Source: Inonotus obliquus
Lineage: Eukaryota > Basidiomycota > Agaricomycetes > Hymenochaetales > Hymenochaetaceae
NCBI GenBank assembly: GCA_032164295.1
Contig: JAJHTX010000005.1
Location: 2,728,001-2,792,000 of the forward strand
Direction of reading: 5' to 3'
DNA length: 64,000 nucleotides
Below the pieces are notes generated by a model. It searched no databases. It saw nothing but the letters and a program-made list of their open reading frames with translations, and was not told where the DNA came from. How positions within the stretch are numbered: position 1 is the stretch's first letter; each line of letters begins with the position of its first letter. Both the position numbers and the translations under genes were made by a program. Positions 35,951-47,029 of the stretch are shown piece after piece.

Positions 35951-38900
35951 ATACATAGTATCATAATGATGTATCATGATCATGCATATGATCGTCGTTC
36001 AGTCAACAACTCAACTCCGATCCAAACGAACATTTTCGGCATTTCTTTCTCAATTCGGTTAATGCTGCAGGGGCGGTGTGGAAGTGAGGTGTGGGTTAAG
36101 AGTCTAAAAATAGAATTGCTCGGGCTGGGTTTTTTTTTCGGGATTGTCCGAATTGTTTTTCTTTTCTTTTTTGCGATTTAGCGCGGTGTATCAATAAATT
36201 GATCTACTTTCGTATGTGTGTTTGGTTATTTGAGAGCGATGATGATACTGGTACTGGAGAAGTATGACTCGGAGATTGTACTTAATGATGAGATTACGTT
36301 GCGAGTATTTAGTCGTGCGGGGCGGCGGGCGGCGGGCCCGGGTTGGATGTTTTACTCTTGCTAGTAATACTTCAAGTCACTCGGTTGCTACTAGAAAATA
36401 ATTTAAATGTTCTTTGACGTGAGGTGGGAGTAGTGACACAAATAATCGAAACCACTGTACTTGCGTTGGGGAGGTGGCGGAGTGGGGAAGAGTGGTGAAT
36501 GTAATGGTAGGGAAGATAGGATTGAGTTTGTTCTTTTTGACATTCATGTTACATGGATATAATCGATATTGCTATTGTTAGTGACTAGTGTTAGTGTTAG
36601 ACTAACTCAAATCCAAAGAAAAATCATAACTTGTGGGTGACTCGGTGGCTCGGTGGCTCTTTAGATCCACGCCATACCGTACACACCTCACAGTTTGAAA
36701 TAACATTGATCGTTCCGTCGGCTGTCGGCTTGACACTGAGCTGGAGGCTGGAGGCTGGAGCTAGGACTCCAAGACTCGATCGCTGTTTGTAATCTCGGGC
36801 CACCAATCTACCAACCTACCATCAAAAATCAAAATCAAAAGCCGGAATCGAGGTATCGTTCCGAACTGAGGAGTGAGGAGTGAAAAACGAGGAGGCAACT
36901 GAGATGAGGCGGAAAAAACTTTGAAGATTGCTTCGCCAAGGCGTATTACTTGAAATAGAATGTACGGGTGTTGACTTGATCAGGAAGTGAGGCAAGAGGC
37001 GAAGTTAAAGGGGTGAGGGTTGACATGGAGATGAAGATGGAGATGGAGATGGGCCACTAATACCACCACCTCCTTGGCCTGGTGAAAAAAATCTGTTCGG
37101 GTGCGTAAACAAATCTTTGTTCGGTCGGGTTGATGAAACAGAAAGAGAAAACTTGAACAAAGTGTTTAGTATTAGTGTTATGGTAAAGTACTTGATCGAG
37201 GGGCCGAGGGGTCAAGGGGTCAAATCGTTGAGGGGTCGAGGGGTTGAAGGATTGAGGGGTCGAGGAACCATCTACCTGATTCCTGATTCCTGATGCCTTT
37301 CGGGTTCGGGTTGTGAACTCGGAACGAGGATAACCCGGGGGAGGGGGAGGATCAATCGAGTCGATCGGTCGATCAAAGGAAAGTAGGAAGGATCAGAGTG
37401 AGGCTCGAGAGCCAGAGTCGCGGTTGCAGTAGAACAAAACAAAACAAAGTATCGATCGGAATACGGAATATGGAGTACGGAATAACTCAGTGTTAGGCTA
37501 ATTGTATAAAGTATAATATGTGGAAAACGTTCTATGTACATCGTATACCCGAAAATGCGAAAGTGCGAGAGACGAAAGTGCGAAAGGATAAAGTGCGAAA
37601 GGATAAAGTGCGAAAAACCTACTCAGCATATCACCATCAAAAAGAAGAAAAAGGAAAGCCGAGGCACCGAGTAATTGAAATTTTAACAATTGTGCAAGAA
37701 AGCTCCTGCTAGTACTAGTGGTGTGAATTTGAACGAAAACGAAAACGAAAACGACGAAGGGGAGTACGTTAGGTCGTTAGTTGTGTAGTTAGGGTGCCAC
37801 ATACTCAATGTTCATATTCAATGTTCATATTCATACTTGAAGCGGAGGTGGGTAATAGTAATGGAGACGTCCGAGGCCGAGAAATTACACATCGTGCAAT
37901 AGGATAGATTTGAAGAAGACATATACTCCTGAATCCTAGTCCTAGTCCTGACTTGATTCCGACATTGGTATGAGCGGTATGAGCGGTATGAATTTGACCC
38001 GAAGTGTTTCCGTGGTAGAATGAGACTGGGCGTCTTGTATTTGTATTCTTTGTTCTTCTGTCTTCAGCTTGAGAGTTATGCGTTGAGAGTTGATATCCGA
38101 TATCCAAGACGACGATACGATACAATATGATACAATATGATACGACATGACATGACAGGATAGGATGGGACTTGATAGGATATAAGATGAGAAGTGATGA
38201 GACGTGATACGAGACAAAGTCGGAGTTCGTGCTTACGACAAGGACGGATCGGAAGAGATTGTCTGATCAACTTTTTTTGCTTCTGTGAGGCGTGATGCGT
38301 GATGCGTGCTTCGGAAGTTAGATTTGATGGAGGTGTTCAGTGTTCCATGTGCCATGTGCACTTATGGGTATGTGGCGTAGAGGAGACTTGGAGAAATAGT
38401 CAGTCCGAGTGATTGGTACTGTGTACAGATGCAGATGCAGATAGCGTATAGCGTATATAGGTATGGAACCGAAAGCGAAGAGAGCAGAACAAGAGTCGGA
38501 TAGGAGAATAGGACGATAGGATGATAATGGAGCAGATCAACCGGTAACTCAAGCAAGCTTATGATTTAAGTTTAAGATGTCCCAAATCCATGAGGTACCA
38601 TTTGGTTTCAAACGCGACATGATCGGAGTACGTACCATACATGCGACCGACCAAAGACAAGATGATAACAACCAACCAGGAGATAACCAAAGTAAGACAA
38701 GTCCAGTAGTAGGCAACTGTATACGTTAATCGTAAAGTGTACAGTCGCAGATTCGCGTTCGCCGTTAGTCCAATTCATATCGGCGTATCTCTATCTGCGC
38801 GATGCCAACGGGCTGTAAGCCCCGATGTAAGCCATTGTAAGCTTCAGCGCCTAAGCATCTATAAATATGTATGTATGGGCTAGCCATTAGCATATTGGTG

Positions 38901-39700
38901 TTTCGTCGGCGAAGGTACGGACGGAAGAGAATGGACTCGGATGAAGGATGGAATTGGTGGATGGATGGTTATAGGTCGGCCACAAATTAAGAAGGTGGAG
39001 AAGGAAGGAACACCGTAATCGACGTTCATTTCTAACGAATTCGGAAGAAGCGAACGTCCTGCGCTCTACATCTTTGGACCTTGGCTTGGATGACCGTACC
39101 GAACGGGGAAGAAGACCTTTGAAGAGTAGGTAGGCGGAGGAGGCTATAGGAGGGAGAGAGGATGGACGGCGGGTATGGAAAAGTGTGGAAAAGTGTGGTG
39201 TGGGAGTCCGACGGACGCTGAGCTGACGAATACCGAAGGCGTGAACCGGCCGCTGTGCTGATAGCTGATAGTGCCGCATGAATGGGTTGAGCTGAGACGC
39301 TGAGTTCGTGTAACGTTGATGCTACCCCACACTCTCACAAGACAGGGGCTGATTACTGATGAAGATCATACACCTCCGTCGTTTGACGCACCCACAGAGA
39401 CGATGCGGAGATTTCGGTGGTGGGACATAGTAGGCGGTTGTTGCGTGGGAACGGATACGGGGATAGCCAATAGATTAGGAGGAGGACCCCAGGGAGTGTA
39501 GAAAAAACGAGCCGATTGGTGTTTGGTCTGGACCTTGAGAGGGAGGCGACCCAGAGAAGTGGTGCCGCGGAGATGAAGGAAAAGGGCACATGGAATTGCC
39601 ATATGCGAATAGGGCGTGTGCCTGTGATGAGAACTTCCTTATCGGGAGTAAATAGCTCGGGCCAAGTCGCACCGGAATAATAAATAATGGATAAACTATA

Positions 39701-40232
39701 AAAGGAAATAGGGGAGTAAATATATGTAATAGGCTGATTGGATGGTAATATATGGACTCTTGCGTTCTGTCCTTGGCCTATCCCCCCCCCCCCCCCCCCA
39801 TCTTGCCACCCACTCATATATCTACCGCTTCTCCGTCTTCACCATCCTTCTCCCCTCAACACACAAAACAGTCTCACTTTGCTCCTTTGCAACAGCCCAC
39901 GACATCTTCAAAGCATACCATTGCTGTCCTTGTCTTCATTGGTACGTTCCTCGCCTTCGTCAACTCCATTCTACCACTTCACCCCCTTTCTCTTTTTCTC
40001 CCCGTACAACTCATTCGCCTTTGTCCCGTCCTTTCATCCGACTTCCCTCCACATTTTATCCATTTATCTCCCTCCATTTCTCTTTTGTCTGGTGCTTGTG
40101 GCCTATCTCCACCATTCTAATCCACAGTCTTTGTCTTTCACTCGCTTTATATATAACCACACTCGTCCAAGTGGCTCATTCGCTAATACATCTTCTACCC
40201 CACACAGAACATCGACGCATCTCTCAAACACA
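39701..40232 (+). promoter_or_regulatory. Pyrimidine-rich promoter/5' leader of ECL1-like gene
   Basis: An 18-base poly-C run (39782-39799) opens a 430-base strongly C/T-rich stretch that ends at the ATG at 40233. CT-rich leaders of this kind are common before fungal genes. The contrast with the desert composition to the left marks the gene boundary. Confidence 0.5.
39782..39799 (+). repeat. Poly-C run (18 C)
   Basis: Eighteen consecutive C residues in the promoter of the ECL1-like gene. Confidence 0.9.
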
Positions 40233-42371
40233 ATGACTGATATCCATCTCGACACCTCTTGGTGTCCCGTATGCGATCGCGAAATCCCACCGAAACGCTT
40301 CACCGTCCCCATCGCACCTACACCCCAGCCAACAGCAATCAGGAGCAGCCAGACGACGCGGGGAAAGCACGGTACTATCAAGGGACGGTCCGGTCTCGTA
40401 CAAGGCACCGGCCGCGTTCGCCCTTCGCTCAACCGAGCGAACTCGACAAAGGGGAAGGTCCCCCAACGCGATCAAGTGCTCCTCGAGGAGCCCGTGCGTA
40501 CGCGCACGGTCATTGACCCCGGACCAACACCCCTCTACTGCAGCGAGAGCTGCCGGCTAAAGGACCTTGAAGACTCATGGCCGATTGTCCTTCCAGCCGC
40601 TCATGATGCCATCGAGGCTCCTTCTCGAAGAGCCTCGCGCATACAGCTTGGTGATCATCCTGCCCAGCTCAACCCCGCTCGCGCTTCCCCACCTCCACCA
40701 AGTCCAACCATCCCTCCTGTGCCCCCTAACTCACTGCGGGCGTCCCGTTCCATCAGGCCCCGACCAAGCCGGGAGCTTGACCTTGACGAACTAGCCTTGT
40801 GTATTCAGGAGGAGGCTGACGAACATTCAGATTCATCGAGTGCATCCGGAACGAGTTTCACCGCGTCGGATCGGTCACCGATGGAGGAGCGGGATTTATT
40901 CGACAACTCAAATTTGTACACTGATCCGCAACCACCACCGCTTCCGCCCCTACCTCTGCATCCACATCGACCTAGTGCACCCGTCGTTCAACCGAGAGCA
41001 AGACGTGATAAGGAAGAAGCTCTGGGATTCGATCGGGGAAACATGATGGTTGCAAAGCGCCTACAGAACCTTCTCGCTTCAGGTGCTGCAGACGATGATC
41101 GGACACGTGCAGAGAAGAGGGAAAGAGAGGAGAAGCAAAGGAAGGAGGAGGAGCGCTTACGGAGGTGGGACTTTACTGGCGAGTTCTTCCGCGCGAGCAG
41201 CAATGATCGGGAGAAGAAGAAGCAGGAGGAGCCATTTGATCCTTTGCGCTGGACCGAGGTTGTGTATCAGTACGGTGCGACTTCTTCCAGCGCGTCCTCT
41301 GCCTCGCCAGGGATCCCTTCTACTCATCGTCGTGCGTCGAATACGGATCCCTCGAAAGAGATCCGGGCGCCGGAAGCGCCGAACCGATCGCAAAGCGCAC
41401 TCGAACTATATGCAAAGTACCCGTTTTTCGCACGCTCTTCATCGGGCGCGACCAGGACCATTAACAAGTCCAGCGCATCGCTCATGACGAGCTACGCACC
41501 AGCTTACGGAGTTACGAGTTCCTTATCGGCATCTGGGAGGAGCTCGTCGAGTGGCAATTCAGACAAGACAGCGGGTGCGAGTGTTTTGGCGGCCCCCGGC
41601 ATGGACCCAGAGCTGTATATTGGTAAACGGCTCGCAGGACCGCGACGACCCATTGCGAAGGGATATGAAGGGAAATTGGTCTTGCCCGATGTACTTCTGC
41701 GCCCCCCTGTTCAGCTGAGTAGCTCGCTGCCTTCTAGCGCGGGTTTGCCCGCCCCTACTACTTCTTCATCGGGAATAAGACGTAGTGGTAGTGAGGCGAA
41801 CGTGACTAGTAAGAAGACTGAGCGAAGTGCAAGCGCGTTGGGAGTCGTGAGGGAAGGCGACGAGGTCGAGGGTGTTTGGCATCGTCCGGAGGATGGGAGT
41901 GAGGATTCGAGCAGTGTAACCCACTCCAGCGTGAGTGGTAGAAGCCGGAGGAGCAAGGGCAAAGGTGTTGAGAGAAGGCCTCCTGCTGAAAGTGAGTTTA
42001 TGCTTCGGTCTCTTGAGCATGGACGGGGTGCTGACAATGCGGGCTTAGTAGCACCTGGCTTGGATTATGCAAGTAAGGGACCAGTGTATGACGCTGTTCC
42101 TCCGTTGCCCCAAAATCAGCAGCGTTTTGAGGAAATCTTTGAACCCGACTCCACTCCAGAAGGCGACTCAGCTGCCCCGCAAAAGGACATCATCCGAGTT
42201 TCGGCGTTGCACTTGCGTGATAAGGAGATCTCGCGCCGCGTTATATGTGAGGTTGGGCGACGCCGTGGTGAACACGAAGGAAAGACTGGTTGGTGGGTCG
42301 AGAAGGAATGGGAGGTCCGCGCTATCCCTGAACGCAAGCGTCTCTTCCGATTTGGCGGAGGCAAGGCATAA
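40233..42371 (+). CDS. ECL1-type zinc-binding (life-span regulatory factor) protein
   Basis: Intronless 712-aa frame. The start is the ATG before TDIHLDTSWCPVCDREI; the frame is open further upstream but that part is the C/T-rich leader. Residues 10-22 hold W-C11-P-V-C14 and residues 101-108 hold LYC103SESC107R, a split CxxC...CxxxC pair that matches the zinc-binding signature of the fungal ECL1/2/3 family. The rest is Ser/Pro/Arg-rich and disordered, with a charged coiled segment near residue 290 (REREEKQRKEEERLRRW) and a more ordered C-terminal end (VSALHLRDKEISRRVICEVG). In fission yeast, small Ecl proteins extend chronological life span; this protein is far longer, so only the motif is shared. 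It stands alone within the gene-poor region. Confidence 0.7.
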   Translation: MTDIHLDTSWCPVCDREIPPKRFTVPIAPTPQPTAIRSSQTTRGKHGTIKGRSGLVQGTGRVRPSLNRANSTKGKVPQRDQVLLEEPVRTRTVIDPGPTPLYCSESCRLKDLEDSWPIVLPAAHDAIEAPSRRASRIQLGDHPAQLNPARASPPPPSPTIPPVPPNSLRASRSIRPRPSRELDLDELALCIQEEADEHSDSSSASGTSFTASDRSPMEERDLFDNSNLYTDPQPPPLPPLPLHPHRPSAPVVQPRARRDKEEALGFDRGNMMVAKRLQNLLASGAADDDRTRAEKREREEKQRKEEERLRRWDFTGEFFRASSNDREKKKQEEPFDPLRWTEVVYQYGATSSSASSASPGIPSTHRRASNTDPSKEIRAPEAPNRSQSALELYAKYPFFARSSSGATRTINKSSASLMTSYAPAYGVTSSLSASGRSSSSGNSDKTAGASVLAAPGMDPELYIGKRLAGPRRPIAKGYEGKLVLPDVLLRPPVQLSSSLPSSAGLPAPTTSSSGIRRSGSEANVTSKKTERSASALGVVREGDEVEGVWHRPEDGSEDSSSVTHSSVSGRSRRSKGKGVERRPPAESEFMLRSLEHGRGADNAGLVAPGLDYASKGPVYDAVPPLPQNQQRFEEIFEPDSTPEGDSAAPQKDIIRVSALHLRDKEISRRVICEVGRRRGEHEGKTGWWVEKEWEVRAIPERKRLFRFGGGKA

Positions 42372-43360
42372 TATCCGGCTCCAGGCGTCTTTTACACTAT
42401 CTCGCAATCGCATTTACGTGCAACACTGTCAATATGTATCAATAACTGTACAATATCTCCTCTCTCTCTCTTTCGCCTCCTGTGGACCGTACGCATCATT
42501 TATTGGATATCATACCCGCGCATAACTCCTGCATTACGGACCGCGACCGAACGAAGCTGGTCAGCACGCCGAATACCCTAGCCTCGTATTCTAATCTTAC
42601 CTCACGCAATGTCGCATGTTGGGACTGTCGTCGTGATCGCCCTTGGCGATGATACTTGTACATTGGGCGTCTTTTTTTCTTCCCAGATTTCGGGATGTCG
42701 TTTATCGATTTTTTTATGGTTTAATGTTTTGTTTTCTTGTTTTGTCCTCGATCGAGTGGTTGCCTGCTTCCTCGCGATGATGGAAGGGGGTAGCTACGCG
42801 GTTGGAGGTGCTCTGGTTGTTTTTCTCTCGGTTCTGTACGCTGTACTTTCATCACTTGTGTACCTCGCACCATTCCTCGGGATTTCCTTGGGTTTTGGTC
42901 AATCACGTCACTTTACGATACGACTAGTTCTAGTTTTTTTCTCTTTTCCGTCTTCTGTCTTGGTGACGGTGTTGGTAATGCATCTTCATGATCCTTCTTA
43001 CTCTTATGCAATGTTTGCTTTCCACTTTTTCCTTCTTGCAATTACGCAATCAAGAATTGCATGGCCCAGCATCATTACCGTACGCAATTATTCTTTTTCT
43101 TTTGTGTGTTATATAGGATTAGCATTCAATGTCAATGAACTTGTCGAACTTGAAGTTGATTGTTTGCGTCTTATGATAAGTTCATATCGATCAATATGGC
43201 TGGATTAAGGAAGCCGAATTTGTCGGACTGGGTTTTGCTATTCTGCGGAGAAGGAAGAGGAGAACACGTTTCGGTAATTTAGGAGATAAATGAGTCGATT
43301 TCGATTGTTGAATAGGAGCCGGTAGGTTATATCCTATCGAAGCGACATTTAATATTGGTT

Positions 43361-43389
43361 GCTCTGTCAGTACGTAGAACAAAGTCTGA
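43361..43389. repeat. Dispersed repeat, copy 1
   Basis: GCTCTGTCAGTACGT followed directly by AGAACAAAGTCTGA. The same two blocks occur at 45833-45871 with ten extra bases between them. Confidence 0.8.
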
Positions 43390-43391
43390 CT

Positions 43392-43420
43392 GGCTGGGTG
43401 GCTGGGTGGCTGGGTGGCTG
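43392..43420. repeat. (GGCTGGGT)n tandem repeat
   Basis: Three exact eight-base units and a partial fourth, immediately after the dispersed repeat copy at 43361. Confidence 0.92.
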
Positions 43421-44054
43421 ACTGGTATGTACAGTATTTACTGAAACTGAACGAAAGGGAAAAGGGAAAATGGAAAAGGGAGGGAAATGTTCCTTTCTTC
43501 TTTCCTTTCCTTTCGGCTTCCCGCTCGCCTGCAGATGCCAGATGCGTATTATTGTTAATTGTTAATTGTTAATTGCTAATTGCTGTGCATCCGATTCGTT
43601 CGCTGGATGAATGGATGAGAATCATATATATGGATATATCGTATTGTACGGTAATACGGTAATAATGTATTATTGTATTGTATGATACGGAGTTTATAGC
43701 CTACTACGGGGAGACGGGAGACGGGAGATGGGACTGACTGACTGACCGCCCACCGGGAAAACTCGGGTGGCTTCTCATTTCTCCTTTTACTACCCATTAC
43801 ATTACATCCCTTTACCCCTCCTTTACCTTGCTCCTTAAAAGCAGACGCTCCAACGGACACGGACACGGGCACGGACAGGGACACCGACTCGGAGATTACT
43901 AGAATGCCCATTTCCACGATGATCGAGGAGTCCGGGTGAAAGCGTATGCATATGATTACCTTATTTCCTTTGTTCCTTATTTCCATACTTCCTTACTAAG
44001 TTCCCTTTGTTCTCTGTACATACTACATGTATTTCTTTCTTAGTTAACGTTGAT

Positions 44055-44102
44055 GCTGTATGCCGTATGCCGACGCCGACGCCGACGCCGATGCCTATGC
44101 CG
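44055..44102. repeat. Degenerate GCCGAC/ATGCC repeat cluster
   Basis: Runs of TATGCCG and GACGCC units, with three exact GACGCC copies in the middle (44071-44088). Confidence 0.85.
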
Positions 44103-45832
44103 ATATTACCCACTGTATTACTTTACTTAGATTATGATATGAAATGAAACGACAGGAGGGAGAAGATAAACACCGATGTCGAATTCTCGAAGTTGAAGTC
44201 ACGAAGTCGAAGTCGATGAAATTTTTTGATGTTTTGATTTTGATTGAAGGAGCGTGAGAGTGAAGCTTTGAAGTTTGGGAGGCGGACTCGGAGTCTGTCA
44301 TTGATGTTAATATTGTCATTATGATACACCGAGACGATACACGATACATGGTACACGATACTAATACAAGAATAATTCAATCGCGAAAAATTTGCGATAT
44401 TCATTGATATTGACTTTGACTTTGACATTGACATTGATATTTATTGTGCTCATGCTCGGACTCGGACTCAGACTCGGAAGTACTTCATTTCGGAAGAAAA
44501 AAACGTTTCCAAAAAGTTTTACATAGATTTGTAGTGGTATTCAAATTCGATTGTTCAGATTCGATTGTGATAAGGATGAAGATGAAGGCAATTAAGATGA
44601 AGATGAAATACAACACGACAGACACGCACCTTTTTCATTCTCACAGAACAGAGCAGTACAGAACAGAAGAACAGTAATCTTTTGACGGCATGTTATAACC
44701 AAGGTACCCGAACCCGGAACTTGGAAACATCTATCATTTTGTCCTATTCTGTCCCTATTCCGTCGTTCCGTCGTTCTGGACATTCTGACATTCTGGATAG
44801 TATAGACAAATATGTGTATAGACAGACATGTGTATTACATTAATATTGATATTAGCATTGATATTACACCACAGAGTACAGCACGGTACGCCACGAAGGG
44901 GAGAGCAATATACTACTGGGAGGATGTGCATGTGTAGTCCGTCCGGTAGTATCCGGATCCGACCTCGCTCTTGCTCTTGCTCTAGGTTTCGGTCTCGGAG
45001 AGCTCAACATAGCCGACCCCGACTCCACGCACGCACAAGACGCAGGGCCGAAGACGAGGCACCAAAAAAACTTCAGGCTGCAGACTTCAAGGAACGTTCC
45101 GCTCGATGTGCGTTCGTTCGTTCGTGTGGGATAAGTGAAATAAGAAGGAAGTAAATGAATGAAGGAACAGGACGGGAAAATGGATCAACAAGAAAAAGAA
45201 GGGATAAGAAAAGAGACCAAGCCGAACGAACGAAAGTCGAAATTCCAAAGTCGAAAAAGTCAAGATGAAAGGATATTGCATTTCTCCGTACGTATGTATT
45301 GGACACAAACGGGGTGAATGGGCAATTCGGACATGGGATGGGATGGGATTGGTTCGGGTTGAGTAACAATAGTGACATGTGAAGAGACAGTCATCGCGAA
45401 GGAAGTTAAGACTCTTTAGGATTAGATTACGATTAGCATTGACTTGTGTCAGAGAATCCCTCTTCATTGGTCAACGTCACTGTCACTGTCAATAGTAAGC
45501 ATCGAAGGAGAATGTACGTCACGAGTGACGATTGGTCAAGTTATGCTGGTCGCCTACTTGGCTCCATATGCATGTCGTTGCCACCCCGACCCGAGTCCAC
45601 TGCCCACTAAGTCAAAAGCACAACTGAATGGAAGTAGGAAATAGGAGTAGTCCGTTGTCCGTAGTCACGGTACGGAATGAAGGGAACAAGAGCAGTTTGG
45701 GTACGGAATGCAGAACAGAGAACGGAACGGAAGAATAACTATAATAAGACTATTGATGGCGTGTACGGAAGCAAATGCGATCCATTCTTCGATGGGCGCG
45801 TGACGTACGTACTTGGCTTCAGAGGTTTATTT

Positions 45833-45871
45833 GCTCTGTCAGTACGTTCCTGAACCAAGAACAAAGTCTGA
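45833..45871. repeat. Dispersed repeat, copy 2 (with 10-nt insertion)
   Basis: The same two blocks as at 43361-43389, here separated by TCCTGAACCA (45848-45857). Confidence 0.8.
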
Positions 45872-46429
45872 TCATAGACATGACATGCCTAGGGGTAGAT
45901 GCGGGGATATAAGCATAACATATCCGTATAGCCCGAATAACACTTAGCCAATCACAGGTCAACCAGAGATAAGAGTTGTGAGGCAGGAGGCTTTTATGGA
46001 GATTTATTTGCGCGCGTGTGAGCGTGTCGTGTATACACATGCCTTGCGCAGGAAAGTAGATATAGGGACGAAAGATAGCTGAGGAGGTGAAATGTGAAAC
46101 GTCAGGGTTAACGAAAAAGAATAGGTTCGCAAATGTTGAAGTGTGGAAGTGCTGAGGTTGAGGATATGTCGAGATGTCCCTTTATTCGATTACACGTCAT
46201 TGTATATGTCATCCAGGGGAGGGGCCTAGCGAAGGAATACGGAGTGATGATGAAAGCAAGAAAGAAGTATGAATTTGAAGTTGAAGTTGATGAAAGGAAG
46301 GAAGGAGTGATCGGCGCGGATCTTGTCGTGATCGACGTGCGTGTCATCCGCTGGCCGTCGTTCAAGTCCACCAACAACCAACCAAGTCGTCCACAATTCG
46401 TTTGAACGCCAGTATCAAGCAAATCATTC

Positions 46430-47029
46430 ATGTGGTCCGTACCCTCCCTCCCTCCCATCCACTCAAATTCTCACCATCCCACATCCCACCTCCTTCAACA
46501 CAGCAAACACATCCTAAACGCCCAAGTCTCCATCCGCGCCCCCTGCTGCCGCCAATGGTACGACTGCGCCGAATGCCACTCCGAGCACCAACCGTCGCAT
46601 AAACTGGCTAGGACGCTCGAGATGGTGTTCATGTGTAAGAAGTGTAGGAGGGCTTTTCGGAAGGATATGGAGAGGTTTGAGGAGAGTGATGAGTTTTGTC
46701 CGGGGTGTGATAATCGGTTTGTGAGTGTTGGTTTTGTTCTGTTCTTTTGGGAATTTTGGGGATTTTAGGGATTTTTTTTCGGGTTTCGTTTGATTTTGGT
46801 TTTGGTAGGTTATCGCAGCGCAGACGCCGCAAGAACCTGTGTTTGCGGTTCCAGTGGAGGATGTACGGAAAGACCCTCGGTGCGTAAATCTGAATTTATT
46901 ATTCCGTTTTTTTTCTTCTGCTCATAAAGGATTGTTGTCAGCTTGCTCACGGACGAACGAGTCCCACCGAATCATAGACCGACGTTAGTACTGACGGAAG
47001 AAGAAATCGCAGAGTTACTTGATGACTAG
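46430..47029 (+). CDS. CHY-type zinc finger protein
   Basis: Four coding exons: 46430-46434, 46504-46720, 46809-46879, 46942-47029; introns 69, 88 and 62 nt, all GT-AG; 126 aa. The first coding exon is just ATGTG. Splicing gives MCKHILNAQVSIRAPCC, the usual start of small fungal CHY-finger proteins. Zinc ligands follow in order: C2, H4, C16, C17, then WYDCAECHSEH, FMCKKC and FCPGCDN. The C-terminal tail is acidic (VLTEEEIAELLDD). Small proteins of this type include yeast Hot13, which works in the mitochondrial intermembrane space on the Tim13/Mia40 pathway; whether this one shares that job is inference. A frame read without the first intron would start at the same ATG but carry a spurious 25-residue lead. 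Confidence 0.9.

Larger units (their letters stand above)
22000..39700. other. Gene desert made of cryptically simple DNA
   Basis: About 17 kb without any supported gene. The sequence is full of short words copied beside themselves (for example CGGAACACGGAACATGGAACG, gradually diverging), 5-9 nt tandem repeats and mononucleotide runs. GAGTC, GACTC and CGGACTCGG words recur throughout. The few frames over 100 codons are runs through these repeats. No transposase, reverse transcriptase, terminal repeat, tRNA or rRNA was recognised. Confidence 0.7.
42372..46429. other. Gene-free, repeat-textured DNA
   Basis: T-rich sequence directly after 42371 is likely 3' UTR. From about 43.2 kb the desert texture returns. 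A short dispersed element occurs twice, at 43361-43389 and 45833-45871. No supported gene; the 90-codon frame at 46133 just before the CHY gene is probably its promoter. Confidence 0.6.

Noticed and set aside
35486..36181. 231-codon plus-strand ORF in the desert
   Set aside because: It runs through the CCAGAGT and GGT tandem repeats and poly-T tracts; its residues (PESRVQSPESR, poly-Gly) are repeat by-products.
38887..39817. Minus-strand ORFs of 130 and 154 codons before the ECL1-like gene
   Set aside because: They are read through the repeat-textured or C/T-rich promoter DNA, antisense to the gene leader, and show no domain or splice support.
42609..43208. 199-codon plus-strand ORF with many hydrophobic stretches, apparently a multi-pass membrane protein
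   Set aside because: It lies in T-rich DNA directly after the ECL1-like gene; runs of TTT and CTT codons produce hydrophobic residues by composition alone. No conserved motif or splice structure.
46133..46405. 90-codon ORF just upstream of the CHY gene
   Set aside because: No domain. Its end lies 25 bases before the CHY start, so it is more likely promoter and 5' UTR.
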